From assembly GCF_006864535.1 (NCBI RefSeq), contig NZ_QHLL01000002.1, positions 182,180 through 246,179 of the forward strand: DNA of 64,000 nt. Direction: 5' to 3'. The notes below the pieces were generated by a model. It was not told the DNA's origin and searched no databases. It worked only from the letters and a program-made list of their open reading frames with translations. The position numbers and the translations under genes are program-made. The stretch comes from Campylobacter sp. MIT 12-8780 (GTDB lineage Bacteria; Campylobacterota; Campylobacteria; Campylobacterales; Campylobacteraceae). Below are positions 1 through 7,680 of this stretch, in pieces. Each line of letters starts with the position of its first letter. Positions within the stretch are counted from its first letter, which is position 1.

Positions 1-702
1 GGAAATAAAGCCATTTCAAGTTCAAGCGGAAGCTCTGATGTGCTTGAAGCCTTAAAAATCAACACATATAAGAGCATAAGCAAGCAAAAAGAAGTGCTTG
101 ATAAACTAGGACTTGCCTTTTTTCACGCTCCTTATTTTCACTCCTTAGTTGGCGAGGTAAGAGAAGTAAGACAAAAACTTGGGGTAAAAACCGTGTTTAA
201 TGTCTTAGGACCATTATTGCACCCAAATTTAAAGCTTAAATACCAGCTTTTAGGTAATTATCACGAGCCTGTGCATAAGCTTTTAGCTGAGGTTTTAAGA
301 GTGCTTGGACGAAAACATGCCCTTGTAGTGCGTGGTAAGGACGGCATGGATGAGATAAGCATTTGTGCAGATACTAGCGTATATGAGCTTAAAGATGGTG
401 AGATCTTATACTATGAAGTAAGCCCAGAACAATTTGGCTTTAAAAGAGCTTTTCACAGCGATATAGTAGGGGCTGATGCGAGCTTTAATGCGAAGATTTT
501 GCTTGATACTCTAGCTGGGAAGATTAAGGGGGCTAAATTTGATATAGTGGTGCTTAATGCTATGTTTGCTCTTTATACAGCAAATAAGGTTGAAAATCCT
601 ATGCAGGCTAAGGATATAGTGCTTGAGGCTATTTATTCTGGTAGGGTGCTTGACTTTTTTCACACCTATCAAGAACAATTAAGAACCTTGCATGAAAATT
701 AA
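1..702 (+). CDS. trpD: Anthranilate phosphoribosyltransferase, C-terminal part (5' end outside window)
   Basis: Joins anthranilate to PRPP in the second step of tryptophan synthesis. The reading frame is open from base 1, so the gene starts upstream of the window. The first visible residues, GNKAISSSSGSSDVLEAL, are the conserved glycine/serine-rich substrate-binding segment of TrpD; further on lie FNVLGPLLHP and VVRGKDGMDEIS, also typical. About 233 residues are visible. In Campylobacter this domain is often fused behind a TrpG glutaminase domain, which cannot be checked here. The stop overlaps the trpF start by 11 bases, and the order trpD-trpF-trpB-trpA indicates one operon. Confidence 0.95.
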   Translation, partial: GNKAISSSSGSSDVLEALKINTYKSISKQKEVLDKLGLAFFHAPYFHSLVGEVREVRQKLGVKTVFNVLGPLLHPNLKLKYQLLGNYHEPVHKLLAEVLRVLGRKHALVVRGKDGMDEISICADTSVYELKDGEILYYEVSPEQFGFKRAFHSDIVGADASFNAKILLDTLAGKIKGAKFDIVVLNAMFALYTANKVENPMQAKDIVLEAIYSGRVLDFFHTYQEQLRTLHEN

Positions 703-1282
703 AATTTGTGGGATTAAAGAAAGGCAAAATTGCGAGCAAATTGCTAGCTTAAATATCGATTATATGGGGCTTATCTTTGCAAAAAGCCCAAGACAAGTAA
801 GCTTTGATCTAGCCCAAGAGCTTAGCCTTATCATTAGAAATTCAGGAAAAAAAGCTGTTGGGGTTTTTGTTGATGAAAGCGATGAGTTTATACTCAAGCA
901 TGCAAGTTTTTTAGATGTCCTTCAGTGTTATAAAAAGGTAAGCAAGGATCTTTATACTCAAGCTAAAGCCTTAAAACTTGAACTTTGGCAAGTTATAAGC
1001 GTAGATGAAAAGCTTAAATATGATGAAAATATTAATGCTGATTTAGTGCTTTTTGATACTAAGGGTAAATTTAAAGGCGGTAATGGCATAAGTTTTAACT
1101 GGAATTTATTGCAAAATTACCCAAAAGACTTTGCCTTAGCTGGTGGCATAGGACTTGATAATATAGAACAAGCTTGTAAGTTTAAGCCTAAGATCATCGA
1201 TATAAACTCAAGGGTTGAAAATGCTTTAGGCTTAAAGGATAAGGCTTTGATTATACAACTTTTAAAAAAGGTAGGACGATGA
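692..1282 (+). CDS. trpF: Phosphoribosylanthranilate isomerase
   Basis: Catalyses the Amadori rearrangement of phosphoribosylanthranilate in tryptophan synthesis. The protein is a 196-residue single-domain TIM barrel, near the usual family length. The N-terminal KICGIKE carries the catalytic cysteine (residue 6), and the C-terminal LAGGIGLDN and DINSRVE are the phosphate-binding and closing motifs of the family. The ATG overlaps the end of trpD by 11 bases, and its stop forms an ATGA overlap with trpB, so translational coupling is likely. Standalone TrpF, not fused to TrpC. Confidence 0.96.
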   Translation: MKIKICGIKERQNCEQIASLNIDYMGLIFAKSPRQVSFDLAQELSLIIRNSGKKAVGVFVDESDEFILKHASFLDVLQCYKKVSKDLYTQAKALKLELWQVISVDEKLKYDENINADLVLFDTKGKFKGGNGISFNWNLLQNYPKDFALAGGIGLDNIEQACKFKPKIIDINSRVENALGLKDKALIIQLLKKVGR

Positions 1283-2457
1283 AGAAAAGTTATTATGGGG
1301 ATTTTGGAGGCAGCTTTGTGCCAGAAACGGCTATGTTTGCTCTTATTGAGCTTGAACATGCTTTTAAAACCATAGCTTTTACAAAGGAATTTAAAAAAGA
1401 GCTCAAAGGCTTGCTAAAAGACTATGTAGGGCGTAAATCTCCACTCTATAAGGCTCAAAATTTAAGTTCATATTATGGGCATGAAATTTATCTTAAAAGA
1501 GAGGATTTAAATCACACAGGCTCGCACAAGATTAACAACGCCCTTTCTCAAGCCTTATTAGCTAAAAAAATGGGTAAAAAAAAGATCATTGCTGAAACTG
1601 GAGCTGGACAGCACGGCTTAGCTACTGCCACAGCTGCAGCACTTTTGGGCTTAGAATGTGAAGTCTTTATGGGTGCAACTGATGCACAAAGACAGGCTTT
1701 AAATGTCCAAAAAATCAAACTCTTAGGTGCTAAGGTAAGAGAAATTCATACAGGCTTAAAAACACTTAAAGAAGCGACTACAGCAGCCATTCAAGTATGG
1801 ATCAATGAGATAGAAAAAAGTTTTTATGTCATAGGAAGCGTAGTTGGTCCTTATCCTTATCCTCAAATTGTCGCACATTTTCAAAGTGTGATTGGCAAGG
1901 AGTGTAAAAAACAACTTCAAAAGCTTGGTAAAAAGGCTGATTATGTCATCGCTTGTGTGGGTGGTGGATCAAATGCTATTGGAATTTTTCAAGGTTTTTT
2001 AAAAGATAAACACACCAAGCTTATTGGTATAGAAGCAGCAGGCTTAGGCATTGATACGCCTTATCATGCAGCTACTTTAACAAAGGGCAGAGCTGGCATA
2101 ATCCATGGCATGAAAACTAAGGTTTTACAAGATGAATTTGGCAATATCTTGCCCGTTCATAGCATATCAGCTGGGCTTGATTATCCAGGAGTTGGTCCAG
2201 TGCATGCGTATTTACAAGAACTTAAACGCGTCAAATACTATGCCATAAATGATGATGAATGTATGAATGCTTTAAAGCTTTTATGTCAAAAAGAAGGCAT
2301 TATCCCAGCTGTTGAAAGTGCTCATGCTTTAGCTTATCTTGAAAAGCTTTGTCCTAAACTTGATAAAAAAAGCGTTATAGTAGTCAATGTTTCAGGCAGG
2401 GGCGATAAGGATATGCACACTATCTTAGGCTATAAAAAAGGAAAAATTTATGGTTGA
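1279..2457 (+). CDS. trpB: Tryptophan synthase beta chain
   Basis: PLP enzyme that condenses indole with serine to make tryptophan, working in an alpha2-beta2 complex with TrpA. At 392 residues it has the usual length. Visible signatures are YLKREDLNHTGSHKINNAL with the PLP lysine at residue 84, AETGAGQHG, the phosphate-binding GGGSNAIG near residue 229, and the C-terminal VNVSGRGDKDM. The start forms an ATGA overlap with trpF, and the end overlaps trpA by 8 bases, which matches the equimolar need for both subunits. Confidence 0.98.
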   Translation: MKKSYYGDFGGSFVPETAMFALIELEHAFKTIAFTKEFKKELKGLLKDYVGRKSPLYKAQNLSSYYGHEIYLKREDLNHTGSHKINNALSQALLAKKMGKKKIIAETGAGQHGLATATAAALLGLECEVFMGATDAQRQALNVQKIKLLGAKVREIHTGLKTLKEATTAAIQVWINEIEKSFYVIGSVVGPYPYPQIVAHFQSVIGKECKKQLQKLGKKADYVIACVGGGSNAIGIFQGFLKDKHTKLIGIEAAGLGIDTPYHAATLTKGRAGIIHGMKTKVLQDEFGNILPVHSISAGLDYPGVGPVHAYLQELKRVKYYAINDDECMNALKLLCQKEGIIPAVESAHALAYLEKLCPKLDKKSVIVVNVSGRGDKDMHTILGYKKGKIYG

Positions 2458-3193
2458 TTTTAAGCATTTTTATAAAGAAAAGGCAAATGTGGCTTTTAGT
2501 GTATTTGGTTATCCAAATTTAGCCACAACTAAGGCTTTTTTACAAAGACTTGATACAAGTAAGATTGATATTTTAGAACTTGGCATAGCCTATTCTGATC
2601 CTATAGCTGATGGTAGGATAATCAGCGAGGCAGCCTTACAAGCCTTAAATGAAGGCATAAATATACACGAGGTTTTTAAAAGCTTAGCTGAGCTAAAAAT
2701 CAAAAAGCCTATAGTTTTTTTAGTCTATTATAATTTAATCTTTTCTTATGGGATAAAACAATTCGTTGAAGAGAGTAAAAAAGTAGGCATTAAAGGGCTT
2801 ATCGTGCCAGAGCTTCCTTTTGAAGAAAATGAAGAGCTTTTTAAGGAGTGCGAAAAAGCAGGGCTTGCACTCATCCCTTTAATCAGCGTTACAACTTCAA
2901 AAGAACGTATGCAAAAGATACTCACAAGGGCAAGTGGCTTTGTATATGTGGTGGCTAGTCTTGGCATAACAGGGGGCAAGCAAGTAGGATTTTCAAGGCT
3001 TAAAAGCTTAGTCAAAGAACTAAGAGCTTACACAACTTTACCTATTTTTATAGGTTTTGGAATAAAAAATGCTAAAGATGTGCAAAATATCAAGCAAATT
3101 TGTGATGGAGCTATAGTTGGCACAAGCATTGTTGAGGCTTTTAAGGAGAAAAAGATCACAAAAATCATGCAAAAAGTGAATGAAATTTTTTAA
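2450..3193 (+). CDS. trpA: Tryptophan synthase alpha chain
   Basis: Cleaves indole-3-glycerol phosphate to indole and glyceraldehyde 3-phosphate and channels indole to TrpB. A 247-residue TIM barrel. LELGIAYSDPIADG holds the catalytic pair, Glu43 and Asp50, and GFGIKNAKDV with GAIVGTSIVE are the phosphate-binding loops near the C-terminus. It is the last gene of the trp operon: a new -10 box lies 39 bases after its stop, ahead of the next gene. No strong terminator hairpin follows. Confidence 0.97.
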   Translation: MVDFKHFYKEKANVAFSVFGYPNLATTKAFLQRLDTSKIDILELGIAYSDPIADGRIISEAALQALNEGINIHEVFKSLAELKIKKPIVFLVYYNLIFSYGIKQFVEESKKVGIKGLIVPELPFEENEELFKECEKAGLALIPLISVTTSKERMQKILTRASGFVYVVASLGITGGKQVGFSRLKSLVKELRAYTTLPIFIGFGIKNAKDVQNIKQICDGAIVGTSIVEAFKEKKITKIMQKVNEIF

Positions 3194-3231
3194 AAAGCGA
3201 AGAATAAATTATTTTTTTATTTTTCATTTAT

Positions 3232-3237
3232 TATAAT
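3232..3237 (+). promoter_or_regulatory. Sigma-70 type -10 box (TATAAT) before the CheX-like/fliN operon
   Basis: A TATAAT lies 23 bases before the ATG at 3260 and follows a run of T-rich DNA (3210-3231), the usual Campylobacter promoter layout in which T-rich DNA replaces a -35 box. It would separate the flagellar genes from the trp operon. An AAAGGAG ribosome-binding site follows just before the start codon. Confidence 0.55.
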
Positions 3238-3259
3238 TATACTTAAAAAAGGAGAAAAG

Positions 3260-3679
3260 ATGTTTAGAGCTGTTGAGGATTCTATCAAGCATTTTTTTGA
3301 GGAAATTTTAAAAGGCAAGCTTACTCAAAGAGAGCGCATAGAAGGTGAGCTTTATGGCGCGGCTATTATGCTTAAAAGCGAGATTGAGGGGGAATTTAAC
3401 TTCTATCTTTTTTTCTCAAAAGACGTTTTTGAACATTTTAGATTGGTATTTTTGCAAAATGTAACTTTTCATGAGGGCGATTTTTGCGACTTAGCTAAAG
3501 AATGCGCTAATGAAATCATAGGCTATGCAAAGATGCAACTCAATGAAAAAGGCGGGGATTATGTGCTTGGCATACCTGAGTATTTAGGTAGGGTTGATTT
3601 TGAAAATTTCAAGCTTGATAGAGCTTTAACTTTTGATCTTAACGGAGCTTTATTAAGAGTAGGTTATAAAAAAATATGA
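3260..3679 (+). CDS. CheC/CheX-family protein (probable chemotaxis phosphatase-like)
   Basis: A 139-residue protein with no signal peptide or membrane segment. Residues 75-86, DLAKECANEIIG, fit the CheC/CheX/FliY phosphatase-centre pattern D/S-x3-E-x2-N-x3-G, in which the Glu and Asn place water for CheY-P dephosphorylation. This single motif suggests a CheX-type dimer. The gene has its own promoter and overlaps fliN by 4 bases (ATGA), which ties it to the flagellar switch. It corresponds in position to C. jejuni Cj0350, an uncharacterised protein. The motif is seen; CheY-P phosphatase activity is inferred. Confidence 0.7.
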   Translation: MFRAVEDSIKHFFEEILKGKLTQRERIEGELYGAAIMLKSEIEGEFNFYLFFSKDVFEHFRLVFLQNVTFHEGDFCDLAKECANEIIGYAKMQLNEKGGDYVLGIPEYLGRVDFENFKLDRALTFDLNGALLRVGYKKI

Positions 3680-3987
3680 GTGAAAAATTAAATGAATTTG
3701 GCGATCATGCCGGCTTACTTGAATCATACGAAGATATCTTAGACATAACCGTTGATTTTGTCAGCGAACTTGGCACTACAAATATGAGCGTAAGTGATCT
3801 TTTAAAGCTTGATGTGGGTTCTATTATCGATCTTGAAAAGCCAGCTGGAGAAAGCGTGGAGCTTTATATCAACAAAAGAATCTTTGGTAAAGGTGAAGTC
3901 ATGGTCTATGAAAAAAATCTTGCCATTCGTATCAATGAAATTTTAGATTCTAAAAGCGTTTTGCAATACTTTAAAAAAGAAGTATAA
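3676..3987 (+). CDS. fliN: Flagellar motor switch protein FliN
   Basis: Part of the C-ring at the cytoplasmic face of the flagellar motor, where CheY-P binding changes rotation. At 103 residues it consists of one SpoA (surface presentation of antigens) domain: LLKLDVGSIIDLEKPAGE followed by VELYINKRIFGKGEVMV, the typical FliN core with the small hydrophobic patch. The short acidic N-terminus is normal for epsilon-class FliN. The start overlaps the upstream CheX-like gene (ATGA), and the stop overlaps the next gene (TAATG). Confidence 0.93.
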   Translation: MSEKLNEFGDHAGLLESYEDILDITVDFVSELGTTNMSVSDLLKLDVGSIIDLEKPAGESVELYINKRIFGKGEVMVYEKNLAIRINEILDSKSVLQYFKKEV

Positions 3988-4784
3988 TGAAATTTTTACT
4001 CTTTTTATGCTTTGCTTTGCCCCTTTTTGCTACTAAGCTTGTTGATTTTAGCGTGTATGAAAGAAGCGATAGGGTTGATTTGATGTTTGTTTTTGATAGT
4101 GCGTATAAGGGCAAGATCGTCCAGAAAAAAGAAGGGAATTTCGTGCTTATCACGCTTGATGAGTTAAGCACTGCAAAAGAAGAAAAAAGGGAACTCAAGT
4201 CAAATTTACTCAAGCAAATTCTCATCACCCCACAAAATAAACAAACCCTTATCATGCTTGAAACGCAAAATAACGCAAGCGTGAATGCAAGTAGCGATAA
4301 AGATCAAATTTCACTTCGCGTAAGAGTTTTGCCTCAAGGTGTAAGTCAAAATGCCTTAAATGCCTCTACAGCAAGCATTTTAAGCTTAAAAAATGAAAAC
4401 AATGAAAGCATAAAGCCCAAGAACTCGAGCCTAGAAGGCTTTGATTTTACAAATTATATCCTTGTTTTAAGTGTGCTTGTTTTACTCTTAATCGTGCTTT
4501 GGTGGATTAAACGCAAGCTTGAATACAAAAATCATTTTAACTCAAAAGAAGTTAAGCTCATCTTTCAAAGACCTTTAGATAAAAATAATAAATTCATCAT
4601 ACTTGAATATGATAATAAACGCTACACCTTAATCATAGGGGCTTCAAATCTACTTTTGCAAACCAGTGATGCACAAAGTGAAGAAAGCCTTGAGCATACA
4701 CCTAAAGAGCGTAGTTTTGACAGCTTTTTTGAGGAAAACAAACAAAAAATTCAAAATCTTATCAAAAAAAAGGAGAAACAATGA
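3987..4784 (+). CDS. FliO-like flagellar export membrane protein
   Basis: A 265-residue protein with an N-terminal signal peptide (MKFLLFLCFALPLFA), a periplasmic region of about 135 residues that resembles an AMIN-type beta fold, one membrane helix (about 154-172) and a cytoplasmic tail. The tail segment YDNKRYTLIIGASNLLLQT resembles the FliO signature after its membrane helix. H. pylori FliO (HP0583), also next to fliN, has the same large periplasmic part, and C. jejuni Cj0352 holds the same position. FliO helps assemble the FliP/FliQ/FliR export gate. Overlaps fliN (TAATG) and the PAP2 gene (ATGA). Assignment rests on position and architecture more than on strong sequence motifs. Confidence 0.65.
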   Translation: MKFLLFLCFALPLFATKLVDFSVYERSDRVDLMFVFDSAYKGKIVQKKEGNFVLITLDELSTAKEEKRELKSNLLKQILITPQNKQTLIMLETQNNASVNASSDKDQISLRVRVLPQGVSQNALNASTASILSLKNENNESIKPKNSSLEGFDFTNYILVLSVLVLLLIVLWWIKRKLEYKNHFNSKEVKLIFQRPLDKNNKFIILEYDNKRYTLIIGASNLLLQTSDAQSEESLEHTPKERSFDSFFEENKQKIQNLIKKKEKQ

Positions 4785-5388
4785 AAAAATATCGATTAAG
4801 AAAGCTTGTGCTAGCTTTTGCTTGCATGATAAGCTTTTCTTATGGCAATGGGGGGGGGGGCATTGGATTGAAAAATATGGCGATGTAATGCAGTTTTTGC
4901 CCTTAAGCTTGGCTACTTACACGCTTGCAACACAAGATTATGAAGGCTTTAAGCAACTTGCTTTAGGCTCTGCTTTAACTCTTGCTTCAACTTACGCAGT
5001 CAAATACAGCTTCGTAGCCCTTTCTAAACACGATGAACACTCCGCTCAAATTTCTCAACGTCCTAAAAACGGCAGTTTTGATGGCTTTCCTAGCGGACAT
5101 ACTTCTTTTGCCTTTGTTGCAGCTGGTTTTTCGCATAAACGATATGGCTTAAAAGCGAGTTTGCCTTTTACTTTGCTAGCTAGCACGGTTGGAGCTTCAA
5201 GGATACACGCTCAAAGACACACCACAGCTCAAGTTATCGCCGGAGCAGTTTTAGGCTATAGTTTAAGTTATTTCAGCGCTGATAAGCTTGATGAAAATTT
5301 ACATTTAGCTTTTCTTATGGATAGCGAGAAAAAGCTAGATCAAAGTTATCAAAACACGTATAAGCTTGTATTTTCATATAAATTCTAA
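4781..5388 (+). pseudogene. Phase-variable PAP2-family phosphatase, out of frame (OFF) at an 11-G tract
   Basis: The natural start at 4781 overlaps the previous gene (ATGA) and encodes a signal-peptide-like MKKYRLRKLVLAFACMISF. After 23 codons it enters a run of 11 G (4850-4860). In the sequence as given this frame stops at 4886-4888 after 35 residues. The PAP2 body continues in another frame from 4861 to 5388, so one more G (12) or two fewer (9) would restore a protein of about 200 residues. PAP2 signatures are QRPKNGS, the catalytic FPSGH near the middle and SRIHAQRH; the usual Asp four residues after the last His is Gln. PAP2 enzymes remove phosphate from lipids such as lipid A, undecaprenyl pyrophosphate or phosphatidylglycerol phosphate. 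Substrate here is unknown; lipid A is plausible. This is probably a reversible contingency gene rather than a decaying one, since the rest of the frame is intact. Confidence 0.85.
4850..4860 (+). repeat. Poly-G tract of 11 (contingency repeat)
   Basis: Eleven consecutive G in an AT-rich genome, inside the N-terminal coding part of the PAP2 gene. Poly-G runs of 8 or more in Campylobacter are known slippage sites that switch surface-structure genes on and off. With 11 G the gene is OFF; 10 G would also be OFF, because it meets TGA four codons later. Nine or 12 G would be ON. Confidence 0.93.
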
Positions 5389-5390
5389 GC

Positions 5391-5417
5391 TTTTAAATCA
5401 AGGCTTTTGATTTAAAA
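5391..5417. terminator. AT-rich inverted repeat between convergent genes
   Basis: TTTTAAATCAA and its complement TTGATTTAAAA flank a 5-base loop and sit at the 3' ends of two convergent genes (PAP2 and ppx). An 11-bp stem in this place could stop transcription from both sides, with T-rich ends on each strand. The stem is almost all A/T, so it would be a weak terminator. Confidence 0.4.
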
Positions 5418-6858
5418 CAAGAACCAAGTCCTGAGGCAAGATAAGTTTTTTAAGCTCATCTTTTGGGATATTGAGATTTTTAGTGCTGTAAAGATATAAG
5501 CTGTTATTGTGAAGTGTAAATTCAAGTTTGCTTTCATTTGGGTGATTTAAAGCGATGATTTTTGCATAACCAAGCATAAAATTCAGCCAAGACATAATCT
5601 CAAATGAAGGCAAAAGCTCCTTAAAAGGCTCAGCATAAATGCCGATCTTTCGTCCAGCACTACGAATAAGTATGGCAATGAGTGTTTTTTCTTGATGAGA
5701 AAAATTATAATTTAAAGCATTGAGGATAAAATATGAACTATGCTCATTTGAAAAGTAAAAATTCAAATACGAGCCTATATTGCAAAGCTTAGCAGCATGA
5801 ATTAATGTGCTTTTATAATGTGCGTCAAGATTGTGTAAATTTGAAAGCTCGTCAAAGAGCAAAGAAACATAATGAGGAATTTTAGTTTTTTCCTTACCCA
5901 AAAATCGATCCTGCAAGGACTTTACGCTTGGATTAAAATTACTTGCAAAGCGTTTATTAGGTGGTAAGATATCATTTAAATACACACCCTCACGCACTCC
6001 AACTCCACTTGTAATCACTTCTTTTGTGCCAAGTTTGGCTGCGATTTTTGTAAAGATCAACGTGCCTTCTCTGATCGTATCAAAACGATCCTTTTTGATA
6101 CCATAATCATACAAATCCTCAACGCTCGCATTTAAAATTCTCTCAAGGTGTTTTTTTTCATTTTCAAGTTTATAACTAAATTCGTGCAAAGTTTTCAAAG
6201 GATATGAGTTTTTATCCATAATGGAACTTGAAATCGCCCTTAAACTTCCCCCTATAGCGATGAGTTTGTCGTTTTTAAAATGCTCTGGGATCAGCTTTAA
6301 GCTCTCATCTAAAAAAGTATCAAGCTTTTCAAACCTGTTTGTATCATAAAATAACTCCTTAAGCCTCACTGTTCCAAGGTCTAAAGAAAGGCAGTCTTGA
6401 ATTTTACCCTCTTTAATCAAACACAGCTCACTTGAACCTCCGCCTATATCTAAAGTCGTCGCATTTTTTATGTTTGAGAGTAAATTTAAAGCCGCTAAGC
6501 CGCCTAGGTAAGATTCTGTTTTGCCGTCTATACAGCGTATGTTTAAGCCAAGCTTAGCTTTTACTTCTTTGATAAAATCCTTACCATTTGGAGCGTCTCT
6601 TAAGGCTGAGGTGCCAACAATGAGAATTTTTTTACATTTGTGTTTTAAAGCCATTTCTTTAAAATACTCTAAGGTTTCTAGAGTCCTTTGCATGGCTTGA
6701 GCTTGTAAGAATTTAGCATTATTATAGGCGTTTTCGCCAAGTCTTACCTTGCGTTTGTATTCAGCTAAAGTATGAAAGGCGTATCGAGAACTTTTTTCAA
6801 AGATAACAAGACGCACTGAGTTAGAACCCAAATCCACTATAGCTGTTCGTTTTGCCAT
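5398..6858 (-). CDS. ppx: Ppx/GppA exopolyphosphatase / guanosine pentaphosphate phosphohydrolase
   Basis: Hydrolyses polyphosphate or pppGpp and so links phosphate storage with the stringent response. 486 residues. The N-terminal actin-like fold has IVDLGSNSVRLVI (first phosphate loop) and TLDIGGGSSELCLI (second loop); the C-terminal half is an HD-like helical domain. I chose ATG 6858 over GTG 6861 because AGGGAG lies 7 bases before it. C. jejuni Cj0353c is the equivalent and has been studied as a Ppx/GppA enzyme. The two activities cannot be told apart from sequence. Confidence 0.88.
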   Translation of the reverse strand: MAKRTAIVDLGSNSVRLVIFEKSSRYAFHTLAEYKRKVRLGENAYNNAKFLQAQAMQRTLETLEYFKEMALKHKCKKILIVGTSALRDAPNGKDFIKEVKAKLGLNIRCIDGKTESYLGGLAALNLLSNIKNATTLDIGGGSSELCLIKEGKIQDCLSLDLGTVRLKELFYDTNRFEKLDTFLDESLKLIPEHFKNDKLIAIGGSLRAISSSIMDKNSYPLKTLHEFSYKLENEKKHLERILNASVEDLYDYGIKKDRFDTIREGTLIFTKIAAKLGTKEVITSGVGVREGVYLNDILPPNKRFASNFNPSVKSLQDRFLGKEKTKIPHYVSLLFDELSNLHNLDAHYKSTLIHAAKLCNIGSYLNFYFSNEHSSYFILNALNYNFSHQEKTLIAILIRSAGRKIGIYAEPFKELLPSFEIMSWLNFMLGYAKIIALNHPNESKLEFTLHNNSLYLYSTKNLNIPKDELKKLILPQDLVLVLNQKP

Positions 6859-6925
6859 CACAAAACTCCCTAAGCAATTTGGGTTTGATTGTTGAGTTTT
6901 TGCATTATCTCAAACTTTAAATAGC

Positions 6926-7597
6926 TTATGATTTTTTAGGAAAACAAAAGCGATAACCGCGACGACGAACGGTTTCTATGGTTGAGATATTTAAAGGTTT
7001 ATCCATTTTTTGACGAATTTGATTGATAGCAACTTCGATGACATTAGGAGTGACAAGCTCTGGCTCTTCCCAAATCGCATCTAAGAGTTGTTCTTTAGAG
7101 ACAATTTGATCAGAATGCCTTGCAAGATGTGTAAGAACTTCAAAAGGCTTACCTTTAAGCTCTATTTCTTGTCCTTTATAAGTGATCTTTTCTTCATCTG
7201 GATCGATAGTTAGCTCATCTATCTTGATGACATTGCTTCCACCCATTCTTAAACGAGCTTCAATGCGGGCTAAAAGCACATCAAAATCAGCTGGCTTTTT
7301 GATATAATCATCAGCACCAAGTTTAAGGGCTTTGATCTCATTTTGCTTGTCGTTTTTAGCAGAGAGTATCAAAACAGCAGTGCGAGGAGATTTTTGCTTT
7401 ACCACACCGATGAGATCAGCACCCTCGCCGTCTGGTAAGCTCCAGCTTGAAAGTACAAGATCATAATGTCTAATGCCGATAAAGTATTCGCCATCTTTGA
7501 AATTTTCTGAAGAATCAGTTTGATAGCCTGATTGATTGAGATTTTCTACGAGGTTTTTGTTTAAAGCATTGTCGTCTTCAATCACTAAAATTCTCAT
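6926..7597 (-). CDS. cosR: Orphan OmpR-type response regulator CosR
   Basis: Essential regulator of oxidative-stress genes in Campylobacter, equivalent to H. pylori HP1043/HsrA. 223 residues: receiver domain about 1-118, winged-helix DNA-binding domain about 125-223 ending in VRRRGYRF. The receiver keeps EDD near the N-terminus and the KKP lysine. At the phospho-acceptor place the usual Asp is Ser (about residue 51, in LSSWSLPDG), so ordinary phosphorylation is not expected. No histidine kinase gene is adjacent. In the C. jejuni order I remember, a ferredoxin gene (fdxB) lies between the phosphatase gene and cosR; here the gap is only 67 bases. Confidence 0.93.
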   Translation of the reverse strand: MRILVIEDDNALNKNLVENLNQSGYQTDSSENFKDGEYFIGIRHYDLVLSSWSLPDGEGADLIGVVKQKSPRTAVLILSAKNDKQNEIKALKLGADDYIKKPADFDVLLARIEARLRMGGSNVIKIDELTIDPDEEKITYKGQEIELKGKPFEVLTHLARHSDQIVSKEQLLDAIWEEPELVTPNVIEVAINQIRQKMDKPLNISTIETVRRRGYRFCFPKKS

Positions 7598-7634
7598 TGG
7601 ATTAATCCTTAAATTTTTAAAATCTTAAGTGTAA

Positions 7635-7640
7635 ATGATA
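7635..7640 (-). promoter_or_regulatory. Possible -10 box of cosR (TATCAT)
   Basis: Read on the minus strand, TATCAT lies 37 bases before the cosR ATG and follows T-rich DNA in the 83-base gap between folB and cosR. It fits the weak Campylobacter -10 consensus, but other AT-rich hexamers in this gap could serve. Confidence 0.35.
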
Positions 7641-7680
7641 ACACAATTTAAGTAAATATTCAAAAAACTTTAAAAAAAAT

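Noticed and set aside
4666..4890. A start at 4666 for the PAP2 frame (240 residues)
   Set aside because: The first 65 or so residues would come from the alternate frame of the FliO-like gene and have no signal peptide; the natural start at 4781 has one and overlaps the previous stop (ATGA).
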